DNA from: Pseudomonadales bacterium
Lineage (GTDB): Bacteria; Pseudomonadota; Gammaproteobacteria; Pseudomonadales; Natronospirillaceae
Assembly (NCBI GenBank): GCA_022968985.1
Contig: JALJPK010000028.1
Span: 1 to 45,200, forward strand
DNA length: 45,200 bases
Direction of reading: 5' to 3'
Position numbers and translations under genes: made by a program. Under the pieces are notes generated by a model, which saw nothing but the letters and a program-made list of their open reading frames with translations, made no database searches and was not told where the DNA came from. Each line of letters opens with the position of its first letter. Position 1 is the first letter of the stretch. This document shows, piece after piece, positions 27,966 to 37,193 of this stretch.

Positions 27966-28870
27966 AAACGACTATAAGATTTTCTAATGAACAAAGTTTT
28001 TACTTAAAAATAAAATTAAATGATTATTTAGTATTATCAAAACACAAAGTAGTGTTAATGCTGATGTTAACTGCATGGGTAGGGATGTTATTGGCACCAA
28101 CATCAATAGCTTGGTGGCAACAACTTGTTTGTTTGTGTGGGATTGGTTTTTTATCAGGTGCAGCAGCTGTAATGAATCACATTATTGATTTAAAACATGA
28201 TAAAAAAATGGCAAGAACCAAAAACAGGCCGTTAGTTGCAAAACGAGTGACATTATTTGAGGCTAAGTTGTTAGCGCTTTTTCTTGTATTAAGTGGTGCC
28301 TGTTTAATTCAGTTTTCAAGTAATAGTTTAACCACAATATTAACTTTTTTGTCATTATTTGGTTACGCCATTTTTTATACTGTGATTTTAAAATGGTTAA
28401 CCCCACAAAATATTGTGATAGGTGGGCTTGCCGGAGCGATGCCACCGTTATTAGGTTGGGTGTCTCAAACCGGGCAGATGGACCCGCAAGCTTGGATATT
28501 GGTAATGATTGTATTTACTTGGACACTTCTACTTTTTTGGGCATTAGCCATTTATCGACGAGATGATTATGCGTTAGCCAATGTGCCGATGTTACCGGTG
28601 ACCCATGGTATTGAATACAGTAAAACCTGTGTATTACTTTATTCAATAATATTATTTATAGTCTGTTTGATTCCGTATTTAATTGGAATGTCGGGTGTAT
28701 TGTATTTATTGGGTGCGTTGTTTTTAAATGGTTTATTTGTGTATAAAGCCGTTCGCTTAAAATTCACAAAATCGATTCAAGCCAGTTATGACTTATTTAG
28801 ATATTCAATAATACAATTGTTGTGTTTGTTTTTAGTTTTATTGATAGATAAGTGGGTGGCTTTGATTTAA
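27962..28870 (+). CDS. ctaB: Protoheme IX farnesyltransferase (heme O synthase)
   Basis: A UbiA-superfamily prenyltransferase that adds a farnesyl group to protoheme, making heme O for CtaA. The 302 aa hold about eight membrane helices. The first Asp-rich motif is NHIIDLKHDKKMARTKNRPL and the second is YRRDDYALANVPMLP, both intact. It overlaps ctaA by ATGA and is the last gene of the oxidase operon. A SCO copper chaperone gene, often next, is absent here. Confidence 0.95.
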   Translation: MKTTIRFSNEQSFYLKIKLNDYLVLSKHKVVLMLMLTAWVGMLLAPTSIAWWQQLVCLCGIGFLSGAAAVMNHIIDLKHDKKMARTKNRPLVAKRVTLFEAKLLALFLVLSGACLIQFSSNSLTTILTFLSLFGYAIFYTVILKWLTPQNIVIGGLAGAMPPLLGWVSQTGQMDPQAWILVMIVFTWTLLLFWALAIYRRDDYALANVPMLPVTHGIEYSKTCVLLYSIILFIVCLIPYLIGMSGVLYLLGALFLNGLFVYKAVRLKFTKSIQASYDLFRYSIIQLLCLFLVLLIDKWVALI

Positions 28871-28911
28871 AGCTGGGTATGTTGACGCAGCAATATCAAA
28901 TTACTGTGGGG

Positions 28912-28971
28912 TTGATATTCATATCATATAAATCACGTTTTTAATATTGATATAAATATCAAGCTTACGAT
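28912..28971. repeat. REPIN-like doublet between ctaB and rpiB
   Basis: Two palindromic units: TTGATATTCATATCAT at 28912 and TTGATATAAATATCAA at 28947, the latter followed by GCTTACGAT. Read on the minus strand, the doublet aligns with 12934-13001, including the spacer length. It sits between converging genes. Confidence 0.7.
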
Positions 28972-29008
28972 GTCGAATGATATATTTTATCTCATATTAA
29001 TTTAAGCC

Positions 29009-29035
29009 AAAAAAAGGGATTCAATAAGAATCCCT
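29009..29035 (-). terminator. Intrinsic terminator of rpiB
   Basis: On the minus strand, the stem AGGGATT/AATCCCT with a 7-base loop is followed at once by a run of seven T. It lies 32 bases after the rpiB stop, a textbook rho-independent terminator. Confidence 0.85.
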
Positions 29036-29066
29036 AATCAATAAACATTAATTAAACCGATTAAAA

Positions 29067-29501
29067 TCAGTTAAACATATCAATTCTTGTTTGGTGTCTG
29101 CCGCCTTCAAAGTCATTTTCTAAGAAAGTCTGTGCGATGCTTTTGCCTAAATCAGTGCCCACTACTCGGCCACCCATTACTAATACATTGGCATCGTTAT
29201 GTTGTCTTGTCATTTTAGCCATAAATTCATTTACACATAAAGCCGCTCGAATACCTTTATGTCTATTAGCAGCAATGCTGATACCAATACCCGTACCACA
29301 CATTAATATACCCAAAGCATCTTTATCCGCTAGAATTTTCTTTGCCATTAAGTCTGCATAGTCAGGGTAGTTAACACTTTGAGAGCCGTCACAACCTAAA
29401 TCTTCAACTTCATATCCTAGCTCTTTTACATAAGCAAGAACCACGTCTTTAAGTTCGTTAGCGCCGTGGTCATTTGCGAAATATACTTTTGGTAATGCCA
29501 T
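29067..29501 (-). CDS. rpiB: Ribose 5-phosphate isomerase B
   Basis: Interconverts ribose 5-phosphate and ribulose 5-phosphate in the pentose phosphate pathway; some relatives act on allose or galactose 6-phosphate. The 144 aa carry YFANDHGANELKD, the active-site loop GILMCGTGIGIS with the catalytic Cys, ANRHKGIRAALC, and a C-terminal GGRHQTRI. The start follows a GAGGCTACAA site. It is monocistronic with a clear terminator. Confidence 0.93.
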   Translation of the reverse strand: MALPKVYFANDHGANELKDVVLAYVKELGYEVEDLGCDGSQSVNYPDYADLMAKKILADKDALGILMCGTGIGISIAANRHKGIRAALCVNEFMAKMTRQHNDANVLVMGGRVVGTDLGKSIAQTFLENDFEGGRHQTRIDMFN

Positions 29502-30029
29502 TTGTAGCCTCGTTTGGTAAATTTTAGTTATCTTTTAAGTGCCCCAAAATAGTTTTGGGGTAAATCTAGAATCTTGATCCTATTAATTAGTTGGATCTAT
29601 TTAAGACACTAGTTCTTATAAACGTAATATTAACATACTGATTAGTAAAACTCAGTAAGGACATACTAATGAGATTCGTTTAGCATATTTTAAAGTTACT
29701 GCTTCGGTCACAAATTAATCAAACCCCTAGAAGTAAAGCTGATTTATTGTATTAATGTTGTTTCTTAGCCTGATGATTAAACACTGAGCTCTAAATATGC
29801 TTGTTTACATTTAATGATAATATCCCTTTGATACTTTTTTTTACAAAATAAATGTCTATTTAACGTCGAAAAATCAACAAACATACACTATATATCTGTG
29901 AGTATTTTATTAATTGGTTTATTAATTGAGTGTGAAATTATGTGATTATGATTGTTATCTTTTAAAATATTAATTGTTTTGTTTTGGTTTTATTCGTTAT
30001 CGAATGTTACCAAAACGAAGGAGAGTAAT
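29502..30029. other. Divergent gap between rpiB and the beta-helix gene
   Basis: 528 bases with no recognisable gene. Contains the short hairpin at 29542 and a long AT-rich stretch just before the beta-helix gene. Confidence 0.5.
29542..29560. promoter_or_regulatory. Perfect 8-bp inverted repeat upstream of rpiB
   Basis: CCCCAAAA-TAG-TTTTGGGG lies about 40 bases upstream of the rpiB start. It could be an operator or a hairpin in the 5' leader. No regulator is suggested by the sequence. Confidence 0.4.
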
Positions 30030-30974
30030 TTGAGATTTGTTTTATTGTTATTATTGATTTGGCCTAACTTAGTTTTCTCTGCTGATATTTATAAGATATA
30101 CCTAAGTGCAACAGGTGATGACAATAATGATGGTTTATCGAATGTGTCTGCAATCATCACTTTAAATAGGGCACAACAAATTCTTAAAATTAATAACCCA
30201 AATACAGCGGTAGAAATACACATTAAACAAGGGTTGTATTTAAATCAATCAGTTAACTGGACTTATACAAATGGCCATTTAATAACGTTTACCCCAATCA
30301 ACTTTTCAAAAGCCCGACCAGTGTTTGATGGTAATGCAAAGTTAAATACTTGGTTTACATTTAAAAATACAAGTGGTGCGCCTAGTCATTTAAAATTTAG
30401 GTACATCAAAGTTCAAAACTATAATACGGGGATGTCATTTCAAGGCAATCGTAATAGTGTCAAAAAATGGAATTCAGATAATGAATTATATGGAATGTAT
30501 TTTTATAATATAGGAGGGTTATACAGTGATTTTGACTATTCAACAGCCGCGCTGCGTTTTGTTAATTCTAAAAATAATTCGATAGTCAATTCTCATTTTG
30601 TAAATATACTCAATCAGCCAACAAAATCCGCATTTATTCACGCCATATATTTTGCGCATTATTCGTCAAACAACGAAGTGCGCGGGAATCGATTTCAAAT
30701 GATCAATGGAGATCCGATTCGTACAAGAGATGAATCAAATTATAATTTAATTTTAGGTAATATATTTTTTAAAACAGGGTTTAGTGCTTATTATTCAGAC
30801 TGGTACTGTAGTGCAGAAACTACAAATAAAATCTGTACTAAAAAAACTGGTGAGTGCCCATCCGTTGGTTTTGAGTTTAAAAATAATAATCTTTTTGGAG
30901 GATATAAATCTGACTTAGAAAATATAAAACAATTTGGTGTTGATGATTATTGTGTTGTTACTCAAAATAGCTAA
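30030..30974 (+). CDS. Secreted right-handed beta-helix protein
   Basis: About 314 aa beginning with the signal peptide LRFVLLLLLIWPNLVFSA. YLSATGDDNNDGLS at the mature N-terminus is typical of secreted beta-helix proteins, including polysaccharide lyases. Repeated N-rich turns follow: NSKNNSIVNSHF, SSNNEVRGNRFQ and ESNYNLILGNIF. Three or four Cys near the C-terminus may form disulfides. The TTG start at 30030 is chosen because AAGGAG lies six bases upstream; the frame is open to 29952 but that would put a charged stretch before the signal peptide. Lyase, hydrolase or adhesin cannot be decided. Confidence 0.75.
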   Translation: MRFVLLLLLIWPNLVFSADIYKIYLSATGDDNNDGLSNVSAIITLNRAQQILKINNPNTAVEIHIKQGLYLNQSVNWTYTNGHLITFTPINFSKARPVFDGNAKLNTWFTFKNTSGAPSHLKFRYIKVQNYNTGMSFQGNRNSVKKWNSDNELYGMYFYNIGGLYSDFDYSTAALRFVNSKNNSIVNSHFVNILNQPTKSAFIHAIYFAHYSSNNEVRGNRFQMINGDPIRTRDESNYNLILGNIFFKTGFSAYYSDWYCSAETTNKICTKKTGECPSVGFEFKNNNLFGGYKSDLENIKQFGVDDYCVVTQNS

Positions 30975-31013
30975 GTACTAGTGTCTGGGAATGTAACGCT
31001 TTAATTAATTTGA

Positions 31014-31052
31014 TGTGTCTAGAATATTGATTTTGTTTATATGCTAGACACA
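31014..31052. terminator. Inverted repeat between converging genes
   Basis: Perfect 9-bp arms TGTGTCTAG/CTAGACACA around a 21-base loop, between the beta-helix gene and the helicase gene that converge here. A bidirectional terminator is likely, but there is no clear U tract. Confidence 0.45.
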
Positions 31053-31080
31053 CTGTATTTTAGGGCCTTAATATAAGTGA

Positions 31081-32370
31081 CTACGAATCAGATTTCTTAC
31101 CCCAAATATCTGCATTCACAGGTTCTGTTTTATTACGTTTTTTCTTACCCGAACCTTCAGGTTTGGCCACAGGTTTTAATTCTTCTAATAACTCTTTAAT
31201 GGCTTCTTCGTCCACTTCAAACCCTTTAACCTGTTCACGTTCTAAACGGATTTTATTTTTCTTTTCGATCACTTTAAAGTGATGGTAATCTTCATGATCA
31301 ATTAACGATATAGCTAAACCTACTTCGCCAGCACGGCCCGATCGACCAATACGATGCATGTAATCTGACGGGCTTCTAGGTAAATCAAAGTTGATAACAA
31401 CTGGAAGTTTTTCTACGTCTAAACCACGTGCTGCTATGTCGGTAGCAATTAATACATCAATTTCGCCGGCTTTAAAACCTTGTAATACTTGAGTACGGGC
31501 ACCTTGGCCTTTATCGCCATGAAATACTTGTGCACGAATACCACGTTTGCCAAGTTTGTCTGCTAGATGATTACAGCCATGTTTAGCGTTAACAAAAATA
31601 AGCGCTTGTTGCCATTTGTTCTCTTTAATTAAGTTGGCAAGTACGGCTGTTTTTTCGCCTTGATTCACAGTAAACACACGCTGTACTAACGTACTTGATT
31701 CTGCGTTTTGTAATTGAAGTTCAATCGGGTCGTTTAATAATTCTTGTGTAAAGGTTTTTACTTTTTCAGGAAAAGTGGCTGAAAATAATAACGTTTGTTT
31801 GCTCGAAGGGGTTAATGCCAATAAAGCTGTTAGTTCATCTGTAAAACCACTGCTTAGCATTCTGTCGGCTTCATCTAATACTAAGGTTTTAACTAAATCG
31901 AGTTTAATCGCATTACTTGATATCAAATCCAGTAAACGCCCCGGTGTTGCTACCAAAATATCGCAACCACCACGTAACGCCAGCATTTGAGTATTGGCTG
32001 AAACTCCACCAAACACGACCACTGTTTGAATCGCACCATTTAAATGTGCCGCATAAGATTTAATACTGTTTGCAACCTGTGTGGCTAATTCACGTGTGGG
32101 CACTAATACAAGTGCACTCACATAATTACCTTTGCTTGTGTTTTGTTTAGGCTGCGCTGTAATTTGTTGTAAAAGCGGTAATGCAAAAGTAGCGGTTTTA
32201 CCTGAGCCAGTATTTGCACCTGCAATTAAGTCGCGTCCAGCTAATACACTCGGGATTGCTTGGGCTTGAATAGGAGTCGGTTCGGTGTATTCAAGTTCAG
32301 TTAAACGAGCAATCAAGGGCTCGATTAAGCCAATTTCTTTGAAGTTAGTGGGTATCGCGGAAGAAGTCAT
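31081..32370 (-). CDS. DEAD-box ATP-dependent RNA helicase
   Basis: A 429-aa RNA helicase. Motifs in order: the Q motif region (FKEIGLIEPLIARL, PTPIQAQAIP), motif I ANTGSGKT, PTRELATQ, TPGR, DEAD, SAT, and in the second RecA domain FVNAKHG, ATDIAARGLD and HRIGRSGRAG. The short basic C-terminus (GSGKKKRNKTEP) probably adds RNA affinity. It resembles RhlE-type helicases, but a subfamily symbol is not certain. It remodels RNA in ribosome assembly or decay. The gene is alone on its strand. Confidence 0.93.
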   Translation of the reverse strand: MTSSAIPTNFKEIGLIEPLIARLTELEYTEPTPIQAQAIPSVLAGRDLIAGANTGSGKTATFALPLLQQITAQPKQNTSKGNYVSALVLVPTRELATQVANSIKSYAAHLNGAIQTVVVFGGVSANTQMLALRGGCDILVATPGRLLDLISSNAIKLDLVKTLVLDEADRMLSSGFTDELTALLALTPSSKQTLLFSATFPEKVKTFTQELLNDPIELQLQNAESSTLVQRVFTVNQGEKTAVLANLIKENKWQQALIFVNAKHGCNHLADKLGKRGIRAQVFHGDKGQGARTQVLQGFKAGEIDVLIATDIAARGLDVEKLPVVINFDLPRSPSDYMHRIGRSGRAGEVGLAISLIDHEDYHHFKVIEKKNKIRLEREQVKGFEVDEEAIKELLEELKPVAKPEGSGKKKRNKTEPVNADIWGKKSDS

Positions 32371-32473
32371 TAATATACAGGGCTCAAAGTTAGTTAATTG
32401 TGCCTATTTTAACGTATTTATGTGGCTTTTAGTTAGTAAAGTTATGTGGACTGATTTGATTGGAAGTCACAAT

Positions 32474-32575
32474 GCTATGTTTAACATTGTTGTTGCTGTT
32501 CAATTGTGTACTTAATGACCAATAGAACTCAAAATTTAAAATTCAATAACAGCAACACAAATATTAAACATAACC
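32474..32575. mobile_element. Short terminal-inverted-repeat element, copy B
   Basis: The left end GCTATGTTTAACATTG and the right end (reverse complement GGTTATGTTTAATATTTG) match for about 28 bases, both running on into TGTTGCTGTT. The element is 102 bases, shorter than copy A at 16730 but with the same ends. It lies between the helicase and transporter genes. The MITE reading is inferred. Confidence 0.55.
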
Positions 32576-32764
32576 AATCTAACAAGTGCCATTTTTCGAA
32601 AAAACGGTATTTTGTTTCTTATCTGTGAGAGGAATGGAGTTAAGATGCTGTTATATCCTATATTCTAATAATTCAAAAAACCACTTTAACAAAAACATGT
32701 TATCAATCAATATAGGTATTAATATCAAGTTTTATTTAAACCATCAATTAGTATGGAAAAACCA

Positions 32765-33661
32765 ATGAAATCAATTTATGTATTAAGTCTTTTACTGCTG
32801 GCAGCCATTTGGGGTAGTTCATTTTTGTTTATGCGAGTGGCAGTGGTTGAGTTCGGGCCTTTTGCATTAAATCTCATTCGAGTGGGCTTAGCTGCGTTAA
32901 TTTTATTGCCTATTTGTCTAAGAAAAGACTTTCGACAGGATTTTAAAACACATTGGAAAAGTTTTATGTTATTGGGTGCTAGTAACTATGCGATTCCATT
33001 TACTTTGTTGTCCTATACCAGTTTAACGATAAACTCGGGTACCACGTCATTAATTAACGCAACCACTCCGATTTTTACAGCAATTCTGGGTGTATTGTTT
33101 TTTACTCAAAAAATAACACGGGTGCAATTGATAGGTTTATTTTTTGGTTTTTTTGGGATTTATATTATTTCCCAAAAAACACTGTTGTTAGATTTTAATC
33201 AAGGTTTGTTAGCAATAATAGCTGGGCTAATTGCCTCATGTGGTTATGGTTTAACGATTCTGTATAGCAAAAAATATTTACAAGCAGTCAGCGCGATTAA
33301 CTTAACTGCCGGCGGATTGTTTTTTGGAGCCTTGTATCTTGTTTTTCCAGGAATAGTCTATTGGCCAACACAAATGCCAAGTTTAAATAGTTGGCTGGCA
33401 GCACTGTTGTTAGCTACTTTATGTACTGTAATTGCTTTGATTATATTCTTCCAAATCATCAAAAAAATAGGGGTTTTAACCAGCTCTAGTGTTACGTTTT
33501 TGATTCCTATTTTTGCTATTTTATGGGGAACGTTGTTTTTAAATGAAAAAATTACGTTTAATCTAATTGTAGGGGTCGTAGTTATTATTGTTGGTACGTC
33601 TTTAATTATTTTTAAACCTTTTAAATCCTTTAAGCAAACAACATCTAAAAAAAATCGTTGA
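32765..33661 (+). CDS. EamA/DMT-family transporter
   Basis: A 298-aa inner-membrane protein with about ten helices made of two EamA repeats. AAIWGSSFLFMRVAV opens the first half and SVTFLIPIFAILWGTLFLNE lies in the second, both family hallmarks. Members export amino acids, nucleotides or other small metabolites; the substrate here is not known. ATG 32765 is chosen over the in-frame ATG 12 bases earlier because GGAA lies at the right distance and family members start just before the first helix. It ends in a basic tail (KQTTSKKNR). Confidence 0.85.
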   Translation: MKSIYVLSLLLLAAIWGSSFLFMRVAVVEFGPFALNLIRVGLAALILLPICLRKDFRQDFKTHWKSFMLLGASNYAIPFTLLSYTSLTINSGTTSLINATTPIFTAILGVLFFTQKITRVQLIGLFFGFFGIYIISQKTLLLDFNQGLLAIIAGLIASCGYGLTILYSKKYLQAVSAINLTAGGLFFGALYLVFPGIVYWPTQMPSLNSWLAALLLATLCTVIALIIFFQIIKKIGVLTSSSVTFLIPIFAILWGTLFLNEKITFNLIVGVVVIIVGTSLIIFKPFKSFKQTTSKKNR

Positions 33662-33817
33662 ATTAATACTTCTTAAAATAAAATCCGATAAGTAATGACA
33701 GTATATTAGTATTGTTTAAGCGAGCTAATTGGAACTTAATCGATTTATCTGTTGCGGCAGAAGGTTTTTAAATCAACAGTCTTCTATATCAACATCAGTC
33801 TAAACACTCAATACTTT

Positions 33818-34444
33818 TTAAGCCAATGGATGTATACAAGATGGATTCTTAAAACAGTTAATAAACTTAAACTGTTCGGGTGTGTTTTTAGGTACTAACA
33901 AAAATCTTGTTAGCCTTGAGATAAATAAACGTTCATCGGGATCCATAGAAACAACCCCACTAGCACAAGTTGAATCATTATTTATAGTTAGACCTACTTC
34001 AACTGGATTACCCTCTGGGGTGATTCTGCCATGAATATCTGCAATATTTATAGGACTAAACATACTGTGTCGATTACTGTAAAAAGTATCTGAATACAAT
34101 ACAACTTTTTGAGTCTGCCAATCTACTAATTTAAGTTCATGTTTTCGATACGGATTATCCGTTACAAAATATTGAAATACGTTATTTTGTATTTTATTTT
34201 GTTCTAAAGATAAAAAGGCTGAGTTAAGTTCAAAGCGTTTTGAATTACGTCCATTTTTTTCAGAGCGAAGTTCAATCATACTAATATCTAATTGATCTGA
34301 ATGAAAAATAGAAAATCGGCAGGTATTGATAGAAGGCGAATGTAAACCCTGATAATCATGTGTGTTTTGCTGTAATACTTTATTGCCTAATGAACAGGCA
34401 GTAAGACTTAATACAAACAAACATGGAGGTATTATTTTAAACAT
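33818..34444 (-). CDS. Lipoprotein of unknown function
   Basis: A 208-aa protein with a lipoprotein signal: MFKIIPPCLFVLSLTACSLG, lipobox LTAC. The frame is open to 34480, but ATG 34444 gives a clean signal peptide. The mature part is mostly beta-like and holds four further Cys, including CFKNPSC near the end. No family was recognised. It is divergent from the DUF4139-like gene. Confidence 0.65.
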   Translation of the reverse strand: MFKIIPPCLFVLSLTACSLGNKVLQQNTHDYQGLHSPSINTCRFSIFHSDQLDISMIELRSEKNGRNSKRFELNSAFLSLEQNKIQNNVFQYFVTDNPYRKHELKLVDWQTQKVVLYSDTFYSNRHSMFSPINIADIHGRITPEGNPVEVGLTINNDSTCASGVVSMDPDERLFISRLTRFLLVPKNTPEQFKFINCFKNPSCIHPLA

Positions 34445-34832
34445 GAATTTAAGTGGATTGGGCAAGTGTAGTGAAGTCATAAAATAAACTTATAAAATTA
34501 GCGATACATCATTAATCGTAAGTAATATGAATAAGGGTGAAAATTAATTAATTAAGTTCGATTTAATACTTTTGAATGATTTTTATTAGTTATTTGAAGG
34601 TAACTAGACTTTAATAATGAACTGCTTGACTATATTTATGTCTTGTTAGTAATAACCGATTTGTTGATTTAAAATTTATGTATTTAAAACACAATAATTG
34701 TTATAAATTAAAAATACAGAATAATGAATAGAATATGAACCTATAACAATAAGTTAATATGCAATAGATAAAACATAATTTAGACTGAATTTTTAACGTT
34801 TTTAAACTATAACCTCTTTTTAGGAAAAATTT
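34445..34832. other. Divergent gap, nothing recognised
   Basis: About 390 bases of AT-rich sequence between a leftward lipoprotein gene and a rightward DUF4139-like gene. It must hold two promoters, but no site stands out. Confidence 0.4.
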
Positions 34833-36962
34833 ATGAAATGGCAAGTACACACCGCTCTAGTTGTATTAATGACAAGTTTGAGTAACGTCTCGATTGCAAA
34901 CGAGACAGGTAATTCAGTAGATGATGTGCTTAAACTTGATAAAGTAGTTATTTATCAAAACGGCATCGGTTATTTCGAGAAAAAAGGAGTGGTTTCAGGT
35001 GACTCGTTAACCTTAAATGTTCAAAAAAACCAAATTAATGACTTATTAAAAAGCTTAACGGTTATCGATCAATCTTCAGGTAATGTGTTAAGTATTTCTT
35101 TACCTTTAAAACCTGGTGCTTGGCATAACGCTGCTCAAACTCAGATTAATCGAGGTAAATCAAGCTGGCTTGATATTTTTAAGTCCTTAACAGGTCAAAA
35201 AGTTTCAGTGGAATATGTTTCCGGCGAAGACGATAAAATTCTTACTAAACAGGGTAGGGTTTATATGGTGAATAATTCATTACCCCATAGTAATAAACAA
35301 AATATAACCATCGCCCAACTTACGTTAATAGACGACAATCAATTAAGTGTGATCCCCATAAAAGATATCAACAGTTTTAAGTTGCTTGATGGTGACATGG
35401 CAATGCAAATGAATAGTGCTTTAGATACACAGATGACAAATGATATGTATCAACAAATTGAAGTGGCAATTAATTTTAATGATGACAGTGATCATGATGT
35501 ATTACTAAGTTATGTTGTGACTGCACCAAAGTGGAAACCTACATTTCGAATTATTTTTGATGAAAACAATAACAAACAAGCGTTAATCCAAAGCTGGGCA
35601 GTAGTTGATAATACAAGTGGTGAAGATTGGGACGATATTAAACTGACTCTTTCTTCAGGCATGCCATTTGCTTTTCGTTATGATTTATCAAGTACTGTTA
35701 ACGTTGATCGCCCAGATTTAACCAGAACAACAATACAACCAACCATTGCTTTAGGGACTCAAATTTCAACTAATAGAGTACTGCCTCGTTTTATAGAAAA
35801 TAATTTCTCAAGTGTTATGCAATCATCACCAATGTATGATGACTCTGCTGTGAGTTGGAATTTAAGTGATGATAGGAGTATTCAACCGCAAAAATCGGTA
35901 GTGCAGTCCAACATTCAAGGGGGGCTTAAAGCGAATACTGTATCTACTTCTGTTTCAGGTTTAACTGAATATGAATTAGACGACAGGCGCACTTTACCCA
36001 ACGGTACATCCAGTTTAGTGTCCATTTTTAATCAAACAATTCCTGCTAAACAATTATTTTTATTTGAACCAAATGGTGCGGGTGCCAGTTTTAATACCAA
36101 TCCTTATCGAGTGGTTAGTTTTGAAAATAATACAGATTTTGTTATCGAATCGGGTCCTATTAGTTTTTTTTATGGTGATCATTTTATTGGTGAGGGTATA
36201 ACAAAACGTATTTCAACAGGTAAAACATCAATGATTCCTTTTTCAGTGGAGCCTAAAATACAGGTAATAAAATCAGTTGAAAATATTTCTAGTAACGAGC
36301 AAATTGAAAAAACATCTGGATCGAATATAATTATTTCAGTTAAATCAAAACTCACCACAACGTATAACATAAATAATAACCTGCAAAATGAACAATCAAA
36401 ACTTTTAATCAAACATTTTAAAATTGCTAATGGGTATGAGCTTGTATCTATTCATCCTGATATTGAAGACGAATCTAACTATTGGTTGATTCCGATTGAA
36501 ATAACAAAAGACAAAAGACAAAAAGAAATCAAAGTAATTGAGCAAGTGTTTGTTAGCAGAAGTATGGATGTTTGGAATCAAACAACTCAACAGTATTTAA
36601 AAGACTATTTAATATCTGAATATATTAATGAAAAACTTAAAAAACAAATAAATACCATTCTACAAAAAACAGAAAATGTGAAGGTACTAAATTCAGAAAT
36701 ATCCAGTTTAAAAAACATGATTGCAACTGATGAACGTAATATAAATAGAATCAGAAGTAATTTAACCTCACTGACTAATAACGAAAATTCTAAAGAAATA
36801 ATAAAGATAAAAGAGTCTATGGTGAAAGACTTAAATTCACGATCAAATCAAATACAAAAACGATTAGATGATATTCAAATAAAACAGGACACAATATTAA
36901 AAATAAAAAGTGAAGTGCATTCAATTTTAAATGATTTTAATATCAAATTATTAAATAAATAG
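34833..36962 (+). CDS. Secreted DUF4139-like protein with C-terminal coiled coil
   Basis: A 709-aa exported protein (signal peptide cleaved near SIA-NE, residue 23). An N-terminal domain begins with KVVIYQNGIGYFEKKG. The central region has SYVVTAPKWKPTFRI and a GEDWDDIKLTLSSG motif, which is the most recognisable part of DUF4139 proteins. Residues about 590-700 are rich in Lys, Glu, Asn and Ser with heptad-like spacing and probably form a coiled coil. The function of the family is not established. The gene stands alone, ended by a strong hairpin. Confidence 0.75.
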   Translation: MKWQVHTALVVLMTSLSNVSIANETGNSVDDVLKLDKVVIYQNGIGYFEKKGVVSGDSLTLNVQKNQINDLLKSLTVIDQSSGNVLSISLPLKPGAWHNAAQTQINRGKSSWLDIFKSLTGQKVSVEYVSGEDDKILTKQGRVYMVNNSLPHSNKQNITIAQLTLIDDNQLSVIPIKDINSFKLLDGDMAMQMNSALDTQMTNDMYQQIEVAINFNDDSDHDVLLSYVVTAPKWKPTFRIIFDENNNKQALIQSWAVVDNTSGEDWDDIKLTLSSGMPFAFRYDLSSTVNVDRPDLTRTTIQPTIALGTQISTNRVLPRFIENNFSSVMQSSPMYDDSAVSWNLSDDRSIQPQKSVVQSNIQGGLKANTVSTSVSGLTEYELDDRRTLPNGTSSLVSIFNQTIPAKQLFLFEPNGAGASFNTNPYRVVSFENNTDFVIESGPISFFYGDHFIGEGITKRISTGKTSMIPFSVEPKIQVIKSVENISSNEQIEKTSGSNIIISVKSKLTTTYNINNNLQNEQSKLLIKHFKIANGYELVSIHPDIEDESNYWLIPIEITKDKRQKEIKVIEQVFVSRSMDVWNQTTQQYLKDYLISEYINEKLKKQINTILQKTENVKVLNSEISSLKNMIATDERNINRIRSNLTSLTNNENSKEIIKIKESMVKDLNSRSNQIQKRLDDIQIKQDTILKIKSEVHSILNDFNIKLLNK

Positions 36963-36980
36963 TTGTGTCTAATAAATCGT

Positions 36981-37018
36981 ACACAAAACAAACGTATAAT
37001 CGTAAGTTTGTTTTGTGT
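36981..37018 (+). terminator. Strong hairpin after the DUF4139-like gene
   Basis: A perfect 13-bp stem (ACACAAAACAAAC / GTTTGTTTTGTGT) with a 12-base loop, 19 bases after the stop codon. The stem is T-rich on the 3' side; it is a probable intrinsic terminator. Confidence 0.75.
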
Positions 37019-37193
37019 AAATCTTAATTAAATTGTCATACAACAATAATTGATTATGTGGATTAACACAGTGTATCTGCCAGTATCGAGCTAAACAGGA
37101 TAACAAACAGCACAATCGGCGACATAAAGATGCGTTAAAGTGTCTTTGTCAGTTATAATTCATCAATTTTGCACATAACACATGAGTTCCTCT

